64,000 nucleotides of DNA from Thermoanaerobaculum sp. (GTDB lineage Bacteria; Acidobacteriota; Thermoanaerobaculia; Multivoradales; UBA5704), in NCBI GenBank assembly GCA_021154885.1, contig JAJKHS010000100.1, positions 90,566 to 154,565 of the forward strand, written 5' to 3'. The notes under the pieces were generated by a model. That model was not told the DNA's origin. It made no database searches and saw nothing but the letters and a program-made list of their open reading frames with translations. Made by a program: the position numbers and the translations under genes. Positions within the stretch are counted from its first letter, which is position 1, and every line of letters begins with the position of its first letter. Below are positions 30,295-39,946 of the stretch, piece by piece.

Positions 30295-31608
30295 ATGAGC
30301 CAGCCGATATCCGCGACGTCCGTGACTTCGATTCGTGAGCTGTCCCAGCACGCCGGCCAGGAGGTCGAGCTGTCGGGATGGATCGACAATAAGCGCTCCA
30401 GCGGCAAGATCGCCTTCCTCCAGGTGCGGACCGCCGGCGGCGTCGTCCAGGCCGTGGCTGGCCGCAAAGACGTCTCCGAAGAGGCCTGGGCGGACATCGA
30501 GCGCGTCACCCAGGAGTCGACCGTCCGCGTCCGCGGCACCGTCAAGGAGGACAAGCGCTCCCCGATCGGCGTCGAGATCCAGGCCAACGGGTTCGAGATC
30601 CTCTCCCTCACCCAGGACTATCCCATCACCCCCAAGGAGCACGGCACGGCGTTCCTCATGGAGCACCGTCACCTCTGGCTGCGCTCCAGCCGCCAGCGCG
30701 CCGCCCTGCGGGTGAGGAGCGAGGTCGAACAGGGGATCCGCGACTTCTTCTACGATCGCCAGTTCACTCTCATCGACTCGCCGATCCTCACCCCCGCCGC
30801 CTGCGAGGGGACGTCGACGCTCTTCGAGACCGACTACTTCGGCGACAAGGCATACCTCTCCCAGTCCGGTCAGCTCTACCTGGAGCCGGCCGCCGCCGCG
30901 CTCGGCAAGGTCTACTGCTTCGGCCCCACCTTCCGGGCCGAGAAGTCCAAGACCCGCCGTCATCTGATGGAGTTCTGGATGGTCGAGCCCGAGGTGGCCT
31001 TCCTGGAGTTCGAGGGGCTCTGCGCGCTGACCGAGGAGTTCGTGGGCTATCTCGCGGCGCGTATCCTCGACCGCTCGAAGGAGGACCTCAAAGTCCTGGA
31101 GCGGGACACGGCCAAGCTGGAGAAGGTGGTGCCCCCCTTCCCGCGCATCACCTACACCCAGGCGGTCGAGATCCTCAACCGCGAGGGCAACCCCCTGAAG
31201 TGGGGCGACGACTTCGGCGGCGATGAGGAGACGATCCTCGCCAGCCAGTTCGACCGGCCGGTGATGGTCACCCGCTTCCCGGCGTCGTTCAAGGCCTTCT
31301 ACATGCAGCCCGATCCGGAGAACCCGGAGACCGTGCTGGGCCTCGACCTGCTGGCGCCCGAGGGATATGGCGAGATCATCGGCGGCAGCCAGAGGATCCA
31401 CGACCACGACCTGCTGCTGTCGCGCATCCAGCAGCACAATTTACCCGTCGAGGCGTTCCAGTGGTATCTTGACGTCCGCAAGTATGGGGCGTTCCCGCAC
31501 AGCGGCTTCGGCATGGGCATCGAGCGCTTCGTGGCCTGGATGACCGGCTTGACGCATCTGCGGGAGACCATCCCCTACCCGCGGATGCTTTATAAGATCT
31601 ACCCTTAA
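30295..31608 (+). CDS. asnS: Asparaginyl-tRNA synthetase
   Basis: A 437-residue class IIb aminoacyl-tRNA synthetase. The N-terminal OB-fold anticodon-binding domain contains [20 protein letters not shown]. Motif 2 is [20 protein letters not shown] and motif 3 is [13 protein letters not shown]. The sequence around motif 2 fits AsnRS rather than AspRS. It charges tRNA-Asn directly, so an amidotransferase route is not required for Asn. It is downstream of rnc and 7 bases upstream of the EamA start codon. Confidence 0.96.
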   Translation: MSQPISATSVTSIRELSQHAGQEVELSGWIDNKRSSGKIAFLQVRTAGGVVQAVAGRKDVSEEAWADIERVTQESTVRVRGTVKEDKRSPIGVEIQANGFEILSLTQDYPITPKEHGTAFLMEHRHLWLRSSRQRAALRVRSEVEQGIRDFFYDRQFTLIDSPILTPAACEGTSTLFETDYFGDKAYLSQSGQLYLEPAAAALGKVYCFGPTFRAEKSKTRRHLMEFWMVEPEVAFLEFEGLCALTEEFVGYLAARILDRSKEDLKVLERDTAKLEKVVPPFPRITYTQAVEILNREGNPLKWGDDFGGDEETILASQFDRPVMVTRFPASFKAFYMQPDPENPETVLGLDLLAPEGYGEIIGGSQRIHDHDLLLSRIQQHNLPVEAFQWYLDVRKYGAFPHSGFGMGIERFVAWMTGLTHLRETIPYPRMLYKIYP

Positions 31609-31615
31609 GGAAGGA

Positions 31616-32553
31616 ATGACGGCACGCCGAAACCGGGGCGGCTCCTCACCTGGGCGACCCTCGCGGCGCTGATCCTCATCTGGGGCACCACCTGGGCGGT
31701 GATCCGGGTGGGCCTGCGGGGCATCCCCCCCTTCACCGGGGTGGCCCTCCGTTTCGGCCTCGCCGCGGCGGCGCTGCTCGCCCTCGCTCCCGTCCTCGGC
31801 GTGAAGCTGGGCCGGAGCCGGACCGAACGGCGCCTCTGGTGGGCGAACGCCCTCCTGACCTTCTGCATCCCCTACAGCATCCTCTACTGGGCGGAGCAGT
31901 GGGTGCCGTCGGGGCTCTGTTCGGTCATTTTCTCCACCTTCCCGCTGCTGACGGCGTTAGGGGCTCACTTCATCCTGCCGGCGGAGCGGCTGACGTCCCG
32001 GAGCATCGGGGGCATCCTCCTGGGCTTTGCCGGGATCGCGGTGATCTACTCCGCGGACTTCCACGCCCTGGGCGGCAGCCAGGTGGCGAAGGCCGCGGCC
32101 GTGCTGTTCCTCTCCCCCCTCTTTGCGGCGCTGGGCAACGTCATCGTGAAGCGCTGGGGAGGCGGCCTCCACCCCCTCTCGACGGCGGCTGTGCCCATGG
32201 GAATCACCGCCCTGGCGGTGGGGACGCTGGCCCTGCTATTCGAGTCCGGGCGGCACGCGACCTTCAACACCCCCTCCGTCCTCTCGATCCTCTACCTGGC
32301 GCTGATCGGCTCCGCGTTCCCCTTCACCCTCTACTTCTGGCTGCTCCGCCACCAGTCGGCAACGAGTCTGTCGATGATCAACTACGCCACGCCCATCCTC
32401 GCCGTAATCGTGGGCAGCCTGTTCATGGGCGAGGCCTTCACGCCGCGCATCCTCGCCGGCTCCGCGCTGGTGCTGGTGGGCGTGGCGGTGGCGGTGACCG
32501 GCGGGCACCGGAAGGCGGAGCAACGGGCACTGGCGGAGGAGCCGAGCCCATAA
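31616..32553 (+). CDS. EamA/DMT-family transporter with apparent 5' frameshift
   Basis: A ten-helix drug/metabolite permease of the EamA family (two five-helix halves; WGTTWAVIRVGLRGIPPFTG and LYLALIGSAFPFTLYFWLLR are characteristic). The natural start is ATG 31616 with AAGGAAGGA just before it, but that frame hits a stop at about 31670. The body of the gene is in another frame, which has no ATG/GTG/TTG before GTG 31699, and that start would cut the first helix. One extra base near the G-run at 31635-31638 would restore a full-length N-terminus (MTARRNRGRLLTWATLAALI). This is either a real frameshift or a sequence error. Export substrate unknown. Confidence 0.75.
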
Positions 32554-32677
32554 CCGATTTGCGGATCTGCGCAGAAAGCCAGGCTTTCCAGACACCCTCT
32601 GTGGGTGGTTGGACGGGGGCGGCGGTGTGCTATCGTCGCCCCCGCTCAATTGCCCCGCTGAATTTGGGTTGCACCTG

Positions 32678-33973
32678 GTGACGCCGCCGAACCACCCCCT
32701 CCTCCCCGGGCCCCGTCCCGACGATTTCCTCTGGGCCACCGGCATCGAGGACACGTTCGTCCCGCAGACCCGGCCGGGCCAGCGCGCGCTGGACGAGTAC
32801 CAGCTCATGGGCCACTACGAGCACTGGCGCGAGGACCTCGCCCTCGGCCGCGAGCTGGGCGTCCGCGCCCTCCGTTGGGGCGTGCCCTGGTACCGGGTCG
32901 AGCCGCTGCCGGGAGAATTCGACTGGAGCTTCACCGACCAGGTGATCCCCTACCTGGTGGAGGAGCTGGGGATCACCCCCATCGTCGACCTGATGCACTA
33001 CGGCTGTCCGTTCTGGCTGCGCCGCGAGTTCGCGAGCGACGACTACCCCCGCGCCGTGGCGGCCTACGCCGGCGCCTTCGCCCGCCGCTACGCCAGGCTG
33101 GTACACTGGTACACGCCGCTCAACGAGCCGATCGTCAACGCCCTGCTCTGCGGCAAGCGCGGCCTCTGGCCCCCTTATCTGCGGGGGGACGGCGGCTATC
33201 TGCGGATCATGCTCCAGCTCGTGCGCGGTATCCAGCGCACGGTCGCGGCCCTCAAGGAGGTCGACCCTGGCGCGCTGATGGTGCACGTCGAGGCCACCGG
33301 CCTCGCCCGCGCCGCCCGCGCCGACCTCGAAGCCCTGGCGGTCGAGGACCAGCGGCGGGGCTACCTCGCCTATGACCTGCTCACCGGGCGGCTCACCCCC
33401 GACCATCCGCTCTACACCTGGCTGCTGCGCAACGGCGCCGGACCGGACGAGCTGGCCGCGATCCGCCGCGACGCCATCCCGCTGGACGTCATCGGCCTCA
33501 ACTTTTATCCCCAATGGTCCACCCAGCAGGTCTCGGTCAACCGCAAGGGGCGGCTGGCCTGGCGGGCGGTGGAGCAGGACGGCGCCGGTTTCGTCCACCT
33601 GATCGAGGACTACTGGCGGCGCTACGAGGTGCCGGTCATGGTCACCGAGACGAGCGCGAAGGGGGCGCTCGACATCCGCACCCGCTGGCTGGAGACCTCC
33701 GTGGCAGCGATCCGGCGCCTGCGCGAGCAGGGCGTACCGGTCCTCGGCTACACCTGGTTCCCCCTCTTCACCATGATCGACTGGCGCTATCGCTTCGGCA
33801 AGCGGCCCCTGGCGGACTATCGCCTGAACCTCGGGCTCTACACCCTGGCCCCGGAGGGCGCGGAGCGGCGCTGGCAGGCGACCCCGCTGGTGGAGCAGTT
33901 CCGGTCCTATGCCGCGGACCCCGGGGCCTCGGTGGGAGCTGTCTCCATCCCGGTCGCCGCCGGAGCGCCATGA
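32678..33973 (+). CDS. Family 1 glycoside hydrolase-like protein
   Basis: About 431 residues, a cytoplasmic TIM-barrel enzyme of the GH1/beta-glucosidase type. WYTPLNEP holds the acid/base Glu (GH1 TxNEP), and VMVTETSAKG probably holds the nucleophile Glu (usually TENG), slightly divergent. FLWATGIEDTFVPQTRPGQR and GVRALRWGVPWYRVEPLPGE match the barrel start. No signal peptide. The start is uncertain: GTG 32678, TTG 32669 or further upstream; no ribosome site decides. Its stop overlaps the GH43 start by 4 bases (ATGA), so the two are coupled and probably act on the same oligosaccharide. Confidence 0.82.
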   Translation: MTPPNHPLLPGPRPDDFLWATGIEDTFVPQTRPGQRALDEYQLMGHYEHWREDLALGRELGVRALRWGVPWYRVEPLPGEFDWSFTDQVIPYLVEELGITPIVDLMHYGCPFWLRREFASDDYPRAVAAYAGAFARRYARLVHWYTPLNEPIVNALLCGKRGLWPPYLRGDGGYLRIMLQLVRGIQRTVAALKEVDPGALMVHVEATGLARAARADLEALAVEDQRRGYLAYDLLTGRLTPDHPLYTWLLRNGAGPDELAAIRRDAIPLDVIGLNFYPQWSTQQVSVNRKGRLAWRAVEQDGAGFVHLIEDYWRRYEVPVMVTETSAKGALDIRTRWLETSVAAIRRLREQGVPVLGYTWFPLFTMIDWRYRFGKRPLADYRLNLGLYTLAPEGAERRWQATPLVEQFRSYAADPGASVGAVSIPVAAGAP

Positions 33974-35730
33974 CCGGGCCGACCTACCAGAACCCGGTCT
34001 ATCCCTGTTCGTTCCCCGACCCCTTCGTCCTCAAGTTCCAGGGGGAGTACTGGGGCTACTGCACCGGCCTCTGGCACGACGGACGGGTCTTCGGAGTGAT
34101 CCACTCCCGCGACCTCGTCGCTTGGGAGGATCGACCCGGCGCGATGGCGCCGCTCACCGCGGACCACCCCCACTACTGGGCGCCCGAGGTGTCCTACCTC
34201 GCCGGCCGCTTCTACCTCTATTACAGCGTCGGCAACGAGGAGCGGATGGAGATCCGGGTGGCGGTGGCGGAGCATCCGGCGGGGCCGTTCATCGATTCGG
34301 GCCGGCGTCTCACCCGTGAGCCGTTCGCTATCGACGCCCATGTCTTCGTCGACCGGGACGGCTCGCGGTGGCTCTTCTATGCCACGGACTTCCTCGACGC
34401 CACGCACGTGGGTACAGGCACGGTCCGCGACCGGCTGCTCGATCCCTTCACCCTGGCGGGCGACCCCCGGCCCGTCACCCTGCCGCGCTACGACTGGCAC
34501 GTCTACCACCCCAACCGGCCGGAGAAGGGGGGTGTGCGCTGGCATACCGTCGAGGGGCCGTTCGTCCTGGAGCGCAAGGGTCTCTACTATCAGATGTTCA
34601 GCGGCGGCAACTGGCAGAACCCCACCTATGGCGTGAGCTACGCGACCGCCCGCCACGTGGAGGATCTGGAGGAGCCCGGCGAGTGGCAGCAGGCGGCGGA
34701 CGGGGAGCGGGTGCTGCCCATTCTGCGCTCCGGCGGCGAGGTCGTCGGGCCCGGTCACAACTCGGTGGTGCGGGGGCCCGACAATCGCCAGCTTTACTGC
34801 GTCTACCATCGCTGGTCGCCGGACACCCGCGCCAGGGTGATGGCGATCGACCCCCTCGACTGGGCGGGGGAGCGGATGCTGGTCCTCGGTCCCACCACGA
34901 CCCCGCAGCCGGCGCCGAACCCGCCCACGATCGCCGGCCTGGACGCGCCCGTCGTGCTCGCTCCGGGCGAGGAGCTGCGGTACGAGTCCGGCGCTCCGGC
35001 CTTCCTCGTAGAGGTGAGCGCCCGGGCGGTGGGGGAGACGGGCGAGGGTGGGCTCGGCGTCGTCCTGTTCGGCGCGGAGGGGAATCTGCTCCATACCCCC
35101 TTTCGGCTGGAACCGTTCGTCCGCCTGATCAGATTCGAGTCGAAGATCGCCGGCCCGGCCACGGGCGTGGCCCTGGTCGCCGAGGGCGCGGCCGTGGAGC
35201 TCTCCGGCTTCGCCCTCACCGTCGGTTGGGAAGACCGGTTCGAGGAGGACGCCGAGCCGGCGGCGCTCGGCTGGGAGGTTCTGAATGACGACGGCGGCGA
35301 TTGGCGAATCGAAGGCGGCGAGCTGGTGGGATTCGCTGAAACCGTCTCCTGGATCGCCCGGGGGCCCGCCCTGGAGAGCTATGAGCTGGTCGTCAACGCG
35401 CGGCTGATCGACGGCTCGCCGGAGGACGGTTTCGGGGTCGCTCCGGCCCTGGACCTCGCCGGTGCGGGACCGCAGCTGCTCCTCGCGCGACAGGAGCCGG
35501 GAGGCTGGGCGCTGCTCGCGGGAGAGCAGAATTTTCACCTTCCCACCGCCTTCGATCCCTTTCTGTATCAGCAATTCCGCTTCCGCCGGGCCGGCACGAA
35601 GGCAGAGATCGCCTGGGAAGGGCTCCCTCTCGGCGCCGTCGAGGTTCCGGCGGGGCCGGCCCGGATCGGCTTGGGGGCGCGAGGGGCGGCGTGGTTCGAC
35701 GCCGTCCGTGTGACGGCGATTCCCGGCTAG
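33970..35730 (+). CDS. Family 43-like glycoside hydrolase with C-terminal beta-sandwich domains
   Basis: A 586-residue enzyme. The N-terminal five-bladed propeller (about 1-310) shows the GH43 pattern: general-base Asp in CSFPDPFVLKF, pKa-modulating Asp in AIDAHVFVD, and general-acid Glu in VEGPFVLERKG. Residues about 320-420 and 425-586 form two beta-rich modules, the last like a laminin/DUF1349 sandwich (ALGWEVLNDDGGDWRIEGGE). The family includes xylosidases and arabinofuranosidases. No signal peptide. It is coupled to the GH1 gene upstream. The 222 bases after it hold no gene that I can see. Confidence 0.85.
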   Translation: MTGPTYQNPVYPCSFPDPFVLKFQGEYWGYCTGLWHDGRVFGVIHSRDLVAWEDRPGAMAPLTADHPHYWAPEVSYLAGRFYLYYSVGNEERMEIRVAVAEHPAGPFIDSGRRLTREPFAIDAHVFVDRDGSRWLFYATDFLDATHVGTGTVRDRLLDPFTLAGDPRPVTLPRYDWHVYHPNRPEKGGVRWHTVEGPFVLERKGLYYQMFSGGNWQNPTYGVSYATARHVEDLEEPGEWQQAADGERVLPILRSGGEVVGPGHNSVVRGPDNRQLYCVYHRWSPDTRARVMAIDPLDWAGERMLVLGPTTTPQPAPNPPTIAGLDAPVVLAPGEELRYESGAPAFLVEVSARAVGETGEGGLGVVLFGAEGNLLHTPFRLEPFVRLIRFESKIAGPATGVALVAEGAAVELSGFALTVGWEDRFEEDAEPAALGWEVLNDDGGDWRIEGGELVGFAETVSWIARGPALESYELVVNARLIDGSPEDGFGVAPALDLAGAGPQLLLARQEPGGWALLAGEQNFHLPTAFDPFLYQQFRFRRAGTKAEIAWEGLPLGAVEVPAGPARIGLGARGAAWFDAVRVTAIPG

Positions 35731-35952
35731 AGAGGAGAAAGAAAGAGGCAGGTACCGGCGAAGAGGAGGAATCCCGTCGCTGGGCTGTGGGTTGGTCTTA
35801 CCAGGGAGCCGCCTTCGACGAAGCCGGCGCGGCGGAGGATCGTCCCTCGGGTGTCGCGCCGGCGGCCGGATTTGCCGGCCCTGCCGATCTTAAGCCTTGA
35901 GCAAGGATCGGGCCAGGATAGAGTCGGCGGCATGAATCAGGGAGAGCCGCGC

Positions 35953-36816
35953 ATGGAAATTCGGAAGGTGGGCGTCGTCGGCGCCGGGGTGATGGGGGTC
36001 GGACTGGGACAGAGCCTGGCACAGACGGGGCATGAGGCGGTCCTGGTCGACGTCTCCGGCGCGATCCTGGACAAGGCGCGGGGGGAGATCCGCCAGGGGC
36101 TGCGGTTTCAGGGGATGTTCCAGAAGGGTGCGCAGCGGGAGGACCCCAAGACCGTCCTGGGGAGGATCGCCTTCACGACCGACCTCGCGGCCCTCGCCGA
36201 GGTCGACTTCGTGATCGAGAACGTCCCCGAGAAGTGGGAGCTCAAGCGCGAGGTCTATCCCCGGCTCGACGCCCTCTGTCCCGAGCGGGCCGTCTTCGCC
36301 GTCAACACCTCGTGCATCTCCATCACCCGCGTGGGTGGCCTCACGGGGCGGCCGGACCGGGTGATCGGCATGCACTTCATGAACCCCGTTCCGTTGAAGC
36401 CCATGGTCGAGGTCATCCGTGGTCACCACACGAGCGACGAGACCCTGGAGACCGCCCGCCAGCTCCTGCGCCAGATGGGCAAAGATTGCATCGTCGTGGG
36501 CGACCTGCCGGGCTTCGTCTCCAATCGGATCCTGATGCTCACCATCAACGAGGCGGTCTGTGTGTTGCAGGACGGCGTCGCCACCGCCGAGCAGGTGGAC
36601 CAGCTCTTCAAGACCTGCTTCGGGCACAAGATGGGTCCCTTGGAGACCGCCGACCTGATCGGCCTGGACACCATTCTGTTTTCCATCGAGGTCCTGTACG
36701 ACAGCTACAAAGACTCCAAGTACCGCCCCTCGCCGCTGCTCGCGAAGATGGTCGACGCCGGCCTCCTGGGCAGGAAGAGCGGCAGGGGCTTCTATGACTA
36801 CGGCGTCGCGGTCTAG
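35953..36816 (+). CDS. 3-hydroxyacyl-CoA dehydrogenase family protein, FkbK-like
   Basis: A 287-residue NAD(P)-dependent dehydrogenase with a Rossmann start GVVGAGVMGVGLGQSLA, and IGMHFMNPVPLKPMVEVI and GRKSGRGFYDYG typical of 3-hydroxybutyryl-CoA dehydrogenases. The ATG at 35953 is preferred for its GGGAG site; ATG 35932 is possible. On its own it could be fatty-acid related, but it is followed by an ACP, an acyl-CoA dehydrogenase and an FkbH protein in the order of methoxymalonyl-ACP operons. The inferred role is oxidation of glyceryl-ACP at the hydroxyl carbon (FkbK step). Confidence 0.88.
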   Translation: MEIRKVGVVGAGVMGVGLGQSLAQTGHEAVLVDVSGAILDKARGEIRQGLRFQGMFQKGAQREDPKTVLGRIAFTTDLAALAEVDFVIENVPEKWELKREVYPRLDALCPERAVFAVNTSCISITRVGGLTGRPDRVIGMHFMNPVPLKPMVEVIRGHHTSDETLETARQLLRQMGKDCIVVGDLPGFVSNRILMLTINEAVCVLQDGVATAEQVDQLFKTCFGHKMGPLETADLIGLDTILFSIEVLYDSYKDSKYRPSPLLAKMVDAGLLGRKSGRGFYDYGVAV

Positions 36817-36827
36817 GATTCATACCC

Positions 36828-37088
36828 ATGGACGGCATGGACGCGACCCAGATCAAGATCAAAGAGTTCCTGTCGCGGTTCTTCAAGAGCCACGACTTGC
36901 AGCCGGACGAGGACATCTTCGCCCTCGGCTTCGTCAACTCGCTGCTCGCCATGCAGCTCGTCGCCTTCGTCGAGAAGGAGTTCGGCATCCAGGTCGAGGA
37001 CGCCGACCTCGACCTCGACAACTTCCGTTCCATCCGGGCGATCTCCAGCCTCGTGGCGCGCAAGACGGGCGCGCCGGCCCCCGCGTGA
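36828..37088 (+). CDS. Acyl carrier protein, FkbJ-like
   Basis: An 86-residue discrete ACP. The phosphopantetheine serine is in GFVNSLLAMQLV, where FVNS replaces the usual DSL and is characteristic of the carrier proteins of glyceryl/hydroxymalonyl pathways. It should carry the C3 unit loaded by FkbH while FkbK and FkbI act on it. It lies 11 bases after the dehydrogenase stop and overlaps the next GTG start by 4 bases (GTGA). Confidence 0.88.
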   Translation: MDGMDATQIKIKEFLSRFFKSHDLQPDEDIFALGFVNSLLAMQLVAFVEKEFGIQVEDADLDLDNFRSIRAISSLVARKTGAPAPA

Positions 37089-38218
37089 AGCTCGAGCTGA
37101 CGGCCGCCCAGCGCGCGGCGCGCGCCGAATTCCGTGCCTTCGCGGCGGCGGAGATCCTCCCCCACGCCGGCCGCTGGGACCGCGAGGCGGCCCTCCCCCG
37201 CACGGTGATCGACGCCTTGCGGGAGCGCCGCTATCTCGGCTCCAACGTCCCCGTGGAGCACGGCGGGGTGGGCCGCGACATGATCGACTACGGCCTGCTC
37301 ACCGAGGAGATCGCCCGCGGCTGCTCCTCCGTGCGCTCGCTGCTGACGGTGCACGACATGGTGGCCCATGCCGTCCTGCGCTGGGGGAGCCCCGCCCAAC
37401 GGCAGCGCTGGCTGCCGGCCCTGGCGCGCGGCGAGGTGCTGGCGGCCCTCGCCCTCTCCGAGCCCAACGCCGGCAGCGACGCCAAGAGCGTCGAGACCAT
37501 AGCGGTCGACGCTGGCGACGGCTGGGTGCTCGACGGCCGCAAAAAATGGACGACCTTCGGCCAGCTCGCCGGGCTCTTCCTCGTCCTCGCCCAATGCGAC
37601 GGCCAGCCCACGGCGTTCCTCGTCGAGCGGGAGAGCCCGGGCCTCGCGGTGCGGCCGCTCCAGGGGGTGTGGGGCACCCGCGCCTCCATGCTCGCCGAGC
37701 TCACCTTCGCCGGCTGCCGCGTCCCCCGCGAGAGCCTCCTGGGGCGGATCGGCTTCGGCCTCTCCCACGTCGTGGCCGCCGCCCTGGAGCATGGGCGCTA
37801 CAGCGTGGCCTGGGGCGCGGTGGGCATCGGCCAAGCGTGCCTCGACGCCTGCCGCCGCTACACCGCCGAACGCCGGCAGTTCGGCGTGCCGCTCGCCGAC
37901 CACCAGCTCATCCGCCGCATGTTGACCGACATGATCGTCGACGTCCGCGCCGCCCGCCTCCTCTGCCTGCGGGCCGGCTGGCTGCGCGACCAGCGCGACC
38001 CCGGGGCCTTCATGGAGACCATGGCGGCCAAGTACTTCGCCTCCACCATGGCGGTGCGCGCGGCCAATGACGCCGTGCAGATCCACGGCGCCAACGGCGT
38101 CAGCGACGACTATCCCGTGGGGCGCTACCTGCGCGACGCCAAGGTGACGGAGATCATCGAGGGGAGCACGCAGATCCAGCAGATCACCCTGCCCCTGTTC
38201 GACTTCCAGGAGCTTTGA
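37085..38218 (+). CDS. Acyl-CoA dehydrogenase family protein, FkbI-like
   Basis: A 377-residue flavoenzyme with LALSEPNAGSDAKSVET, WGAVGIGQACLDACRRYT, YTAERRQFGVPLADHQLIRR and IEGSTQIQQITL near the C-terminus. GTG 37085 is the start because it overlaps the ACP stop. Within this operon it most likely oxidises the tethered 2-hydroxy-3-oxo intermediate towards 2-hydroxymalonyl-ACP (FkbI step) rather than taking part in beta-oxidation. Confidence 0.88.
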   Translation: MKLELTAAQRAARAEFRAFAAAEILPHAGRWDREAALPRTVIDALRERRYLGSNVPVEHGGVGRDMIDYGLLTEEIARGCSSVRSLLTVHDMVAHAVLRWGSPAQRQRWLPALARGEVLAALALSEPNAGSDAKSVETIAVDAGDGWVLDGRKKWTTFGQLAGLFLVLAQCDGQPTAFLVERESPGLAVRPLQGVWGTRASMLAELTFAGCRVPRESLLGRIGFGLSHVVAAALEHGRYSVAWGAVGIGQACLDACRRYTAERRQFGVPLADHQLIRRMLTDMIVDVRAARLLCLRAGWLRDQRDPGAFMETMAAKYFASTMAVRAANDAVQIHGANGVSDDYPVGRYLRDAKVTEIIEGSTQIQQITLPLFDFQEL

Positions 38219-38226
38219 TTTCGCCC

Positions 38227-39249
38227 ATGGCCGTCAAGTGCGTCGTCTGGGACCTCGACAACACGGTCTGGGACGGCATCCTGCTCGAAGATCCCGAGGT
38301 GCGGCTGCGTCCGCACGTGGTCCACCTCCTGAGGACGCTCGACGAGCGCGGCATCCTGCACTCGATCGCCAGCCGCAACGACCACGACCTCGCCATGGCC
38401 AGGCTGCGGGAGCTGGGTCTCGACGACTACTTCCTCTACCCGCAGATCAACTGGAATTCCAAGGCCGACTCGATCGCCCGCATCGCGCAGGACCTCAACC
38501 TCGCCCTCGACGCCTTCGCCTTCGTGGACGACCAGCCGTTCGAGCGCGAGGAGGTGGCCTTCAGTCACGCCGGCGTCCTGTGCCTCGACTCCGCGCTCCT
38601 GGACGACCTCCTCGACCGCCCCGAATTCAACCCGCGCTTCATCACCGGGGACTCGCGCCTGCGGCGGCGGATGTACCAGGCCGATTTCCGGCGCAACCGC
38701 GAGGAGGCGGACTACGTGGGACCCAAGGAGGAGTTCCTCGCCACCCTGGGGATGGTCTTCACCATCGCGCCGTGCCGGGAGCAGGACCTCCAGCGCGCCG
38801 AGGAGCTGACGGTGCGCACCCACCAGCTCAACACCACCGGCTACACCTACTCCTATGAGGAGCTCGACGCGCTGCGGCAGTCGCCCCGCCACGAGCTGCT
38901 CATCGCCAGCCTGGAGGACCGGCACGGCGCCTACGGCAAGATCGGCCTGTCGCTGATCGAGAGGGACGAGGGGGTCTGGACGGTGAAGCTCCTGCTCATG
39001 TCCTGCCGCGTCATGTCCAAGGGGGTGGGGACGATCCTGATCCATCACCTCCTGCGGCGGGCGAAGGCGGCGGGCGTCCGGCTGCGGGCCGAGCTCGTGG
39101 ACACCGGCCGCAACCGCCAGATGCTCATCACCTACCGCTTCGCGGGCTTCAAGGAGATCGCGCGGACGGGGGAGGTGGCCCTCCTGGAGAACGACTACTC
39201 GGCCCTCCAGCCGCCGCCGCCGTACGTGGAACTGCGGCTCCTCGACTAG
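38227..39249 (+). CDS. FkbH-like HAD-IIIC protein (glyceryl-ACP synthase)
   Basis: A 340-residue two-domain protein. The N-terminal HAD phosphatase has CVVWDLDNTVWDGIL with the DxDxT nucleophile, and FVDDQPFEREEV. The C-terminal acyltransferase-like domain contains LLMSCRVMSKGVG, whose Cys is a good candidate for the thioester residue. FkbH proteins take 1,3-bisphosphoglycerate, remove a phosphate and load a glyceryl group onto the ACP, the first committed step to methoxymalonyl- or hydroxymalonyl-ACP. It starts 8 bases after the FkbI stop and ends the operon. No FkbG O-methyltransferase adjoins. Confidence 0.92.
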   Translation: MAVKCVVWDLDNTVWDGILLEDPEVRLRPHVVHLLRTLDERGILHSIASRNDHDLAMARLRELGLDDYFLYPQINWNSKADSIARIAQDLNLALDAFAFVDDQPFEREEVAFSHAGVLCLDSALLDDLLDRPEFNPRFITGDSRLRRRMYQADFRRNREEADYVGPKEEFLATLGMVFTIAPCREQDLQRAEELTVRTHQLNTTGYTYSYEELDALRQSPRHELLIASLEDRHGAYGKIGLSLIERDEGVWTVKLLLMSCRVMSKGVGTILIHHLLRRAKAAGVRLRAELVDTGRNRQMLITYRFAGFKEIARTGEVALLENDYSALQPPPPYVELRLLD

Positions 39250-39324
39250 ACCGGTGGGTGGAACGGTCCGCTCTGGGATTTCTCTGGATCGGCCCGCCTC
39301 CTCCCCCGCGGGGAGACGCAGTCT

Positions 39325-39946
39325 CTCCCCAGGAGGCGGGCCTCCTACGGGCGGAACGACGGCGTCCTTGGACTCGGCGGCCGTCATCCCTTCTCAATTG
39401 TCAAAGAACGTCATCTCGCAGTCCTCTGATATCCTCCGAGGCGTCGTTGCAGTTGCAAAAAGCGTATTGGAGTGTCCGGATCGTTTTTTCAATGTTTCCC
39501 GGCTTTTTTCATTGTTCTTCCCGTTTTTTCAATGTTCCACGGCTTTTTTCAATGTTCAAGGGCTTTTTTCATTGTTTGGCGGCGGGAAACAATGAAAAAA
39601 GCCGGCAAACATTGTTCCAGCGGCTTTTCAACTGTTTCAGCCGGAGAAAAGGCGTTTCAGGCGGCAGCGGCTCGATACAGGCCAGCGTATCGCGCAACGC
39701 CTTCTCTTTTTGTGTGTGCATAGGTATTAGAGTGTGCGCCGCCGTGTCAAGCTGTTTCTTGACATACCACCCTGTTCCAGGCATCCTACCGCATATCGCG
39801 GAGGCTGCACCTGGAGAATGCTCCAAGCGGAGCCGTCAGGGCGTGGTCGCCGCGGAGAGGCGTTCTTTGACAATTGAGAAGGGACGGCGGCCGCCGAGTC
39901 CAAGGACGCCGCCGTTCCGCCCGCAGGAGGCTCGCCTCCTGGGGAG
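39325..39946. repeat. Element bounded by 88-bp inverted repeats
   Basis: Arms 39325-39412 and 39859-39946 are complementary at 82 of 88 positions, and all six differences are transitions. Looser complementarity continues outward to about 39306 and 39966. Each inner end reads TTCTCAATTGTCAAAGAACG or its complement. The 446-bp interior holds the 20-bp T-tract array and the TGTCAAG/CTTGACA dyad. There is no transposase. It could be a MITE-like element or a structured control region; I could not define a target-site duplication. Confidence 0.85.
39484..39583 (+). repeat. Five 20-bp T-tract direct repeats (iteron-like), plus an inverted copy
   Basis: TTTTTT recurs at 39484, 39504, 39524, 39544 and 39564, exactly 20 bp apart, each followed by CA(A/T)TGTT and a GC-rich tail (for example TTTTTTCAATGTTCCACGGC). 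An inverted copy follows (AACAATGAAAAAAGCCGG, 39588-39605), then two degraded units to about 39644. The unit is not a multiple of three, so it is not a protein repeat. The near-helical spacing of T-tracts predicts bent DNA. Confidence 0.88.

Noticed and set aside
39484..39583. CRISPR array in the T-tract region
   Set aside because: Twenty-base period with no spacers; the variation is within the repeat itself.
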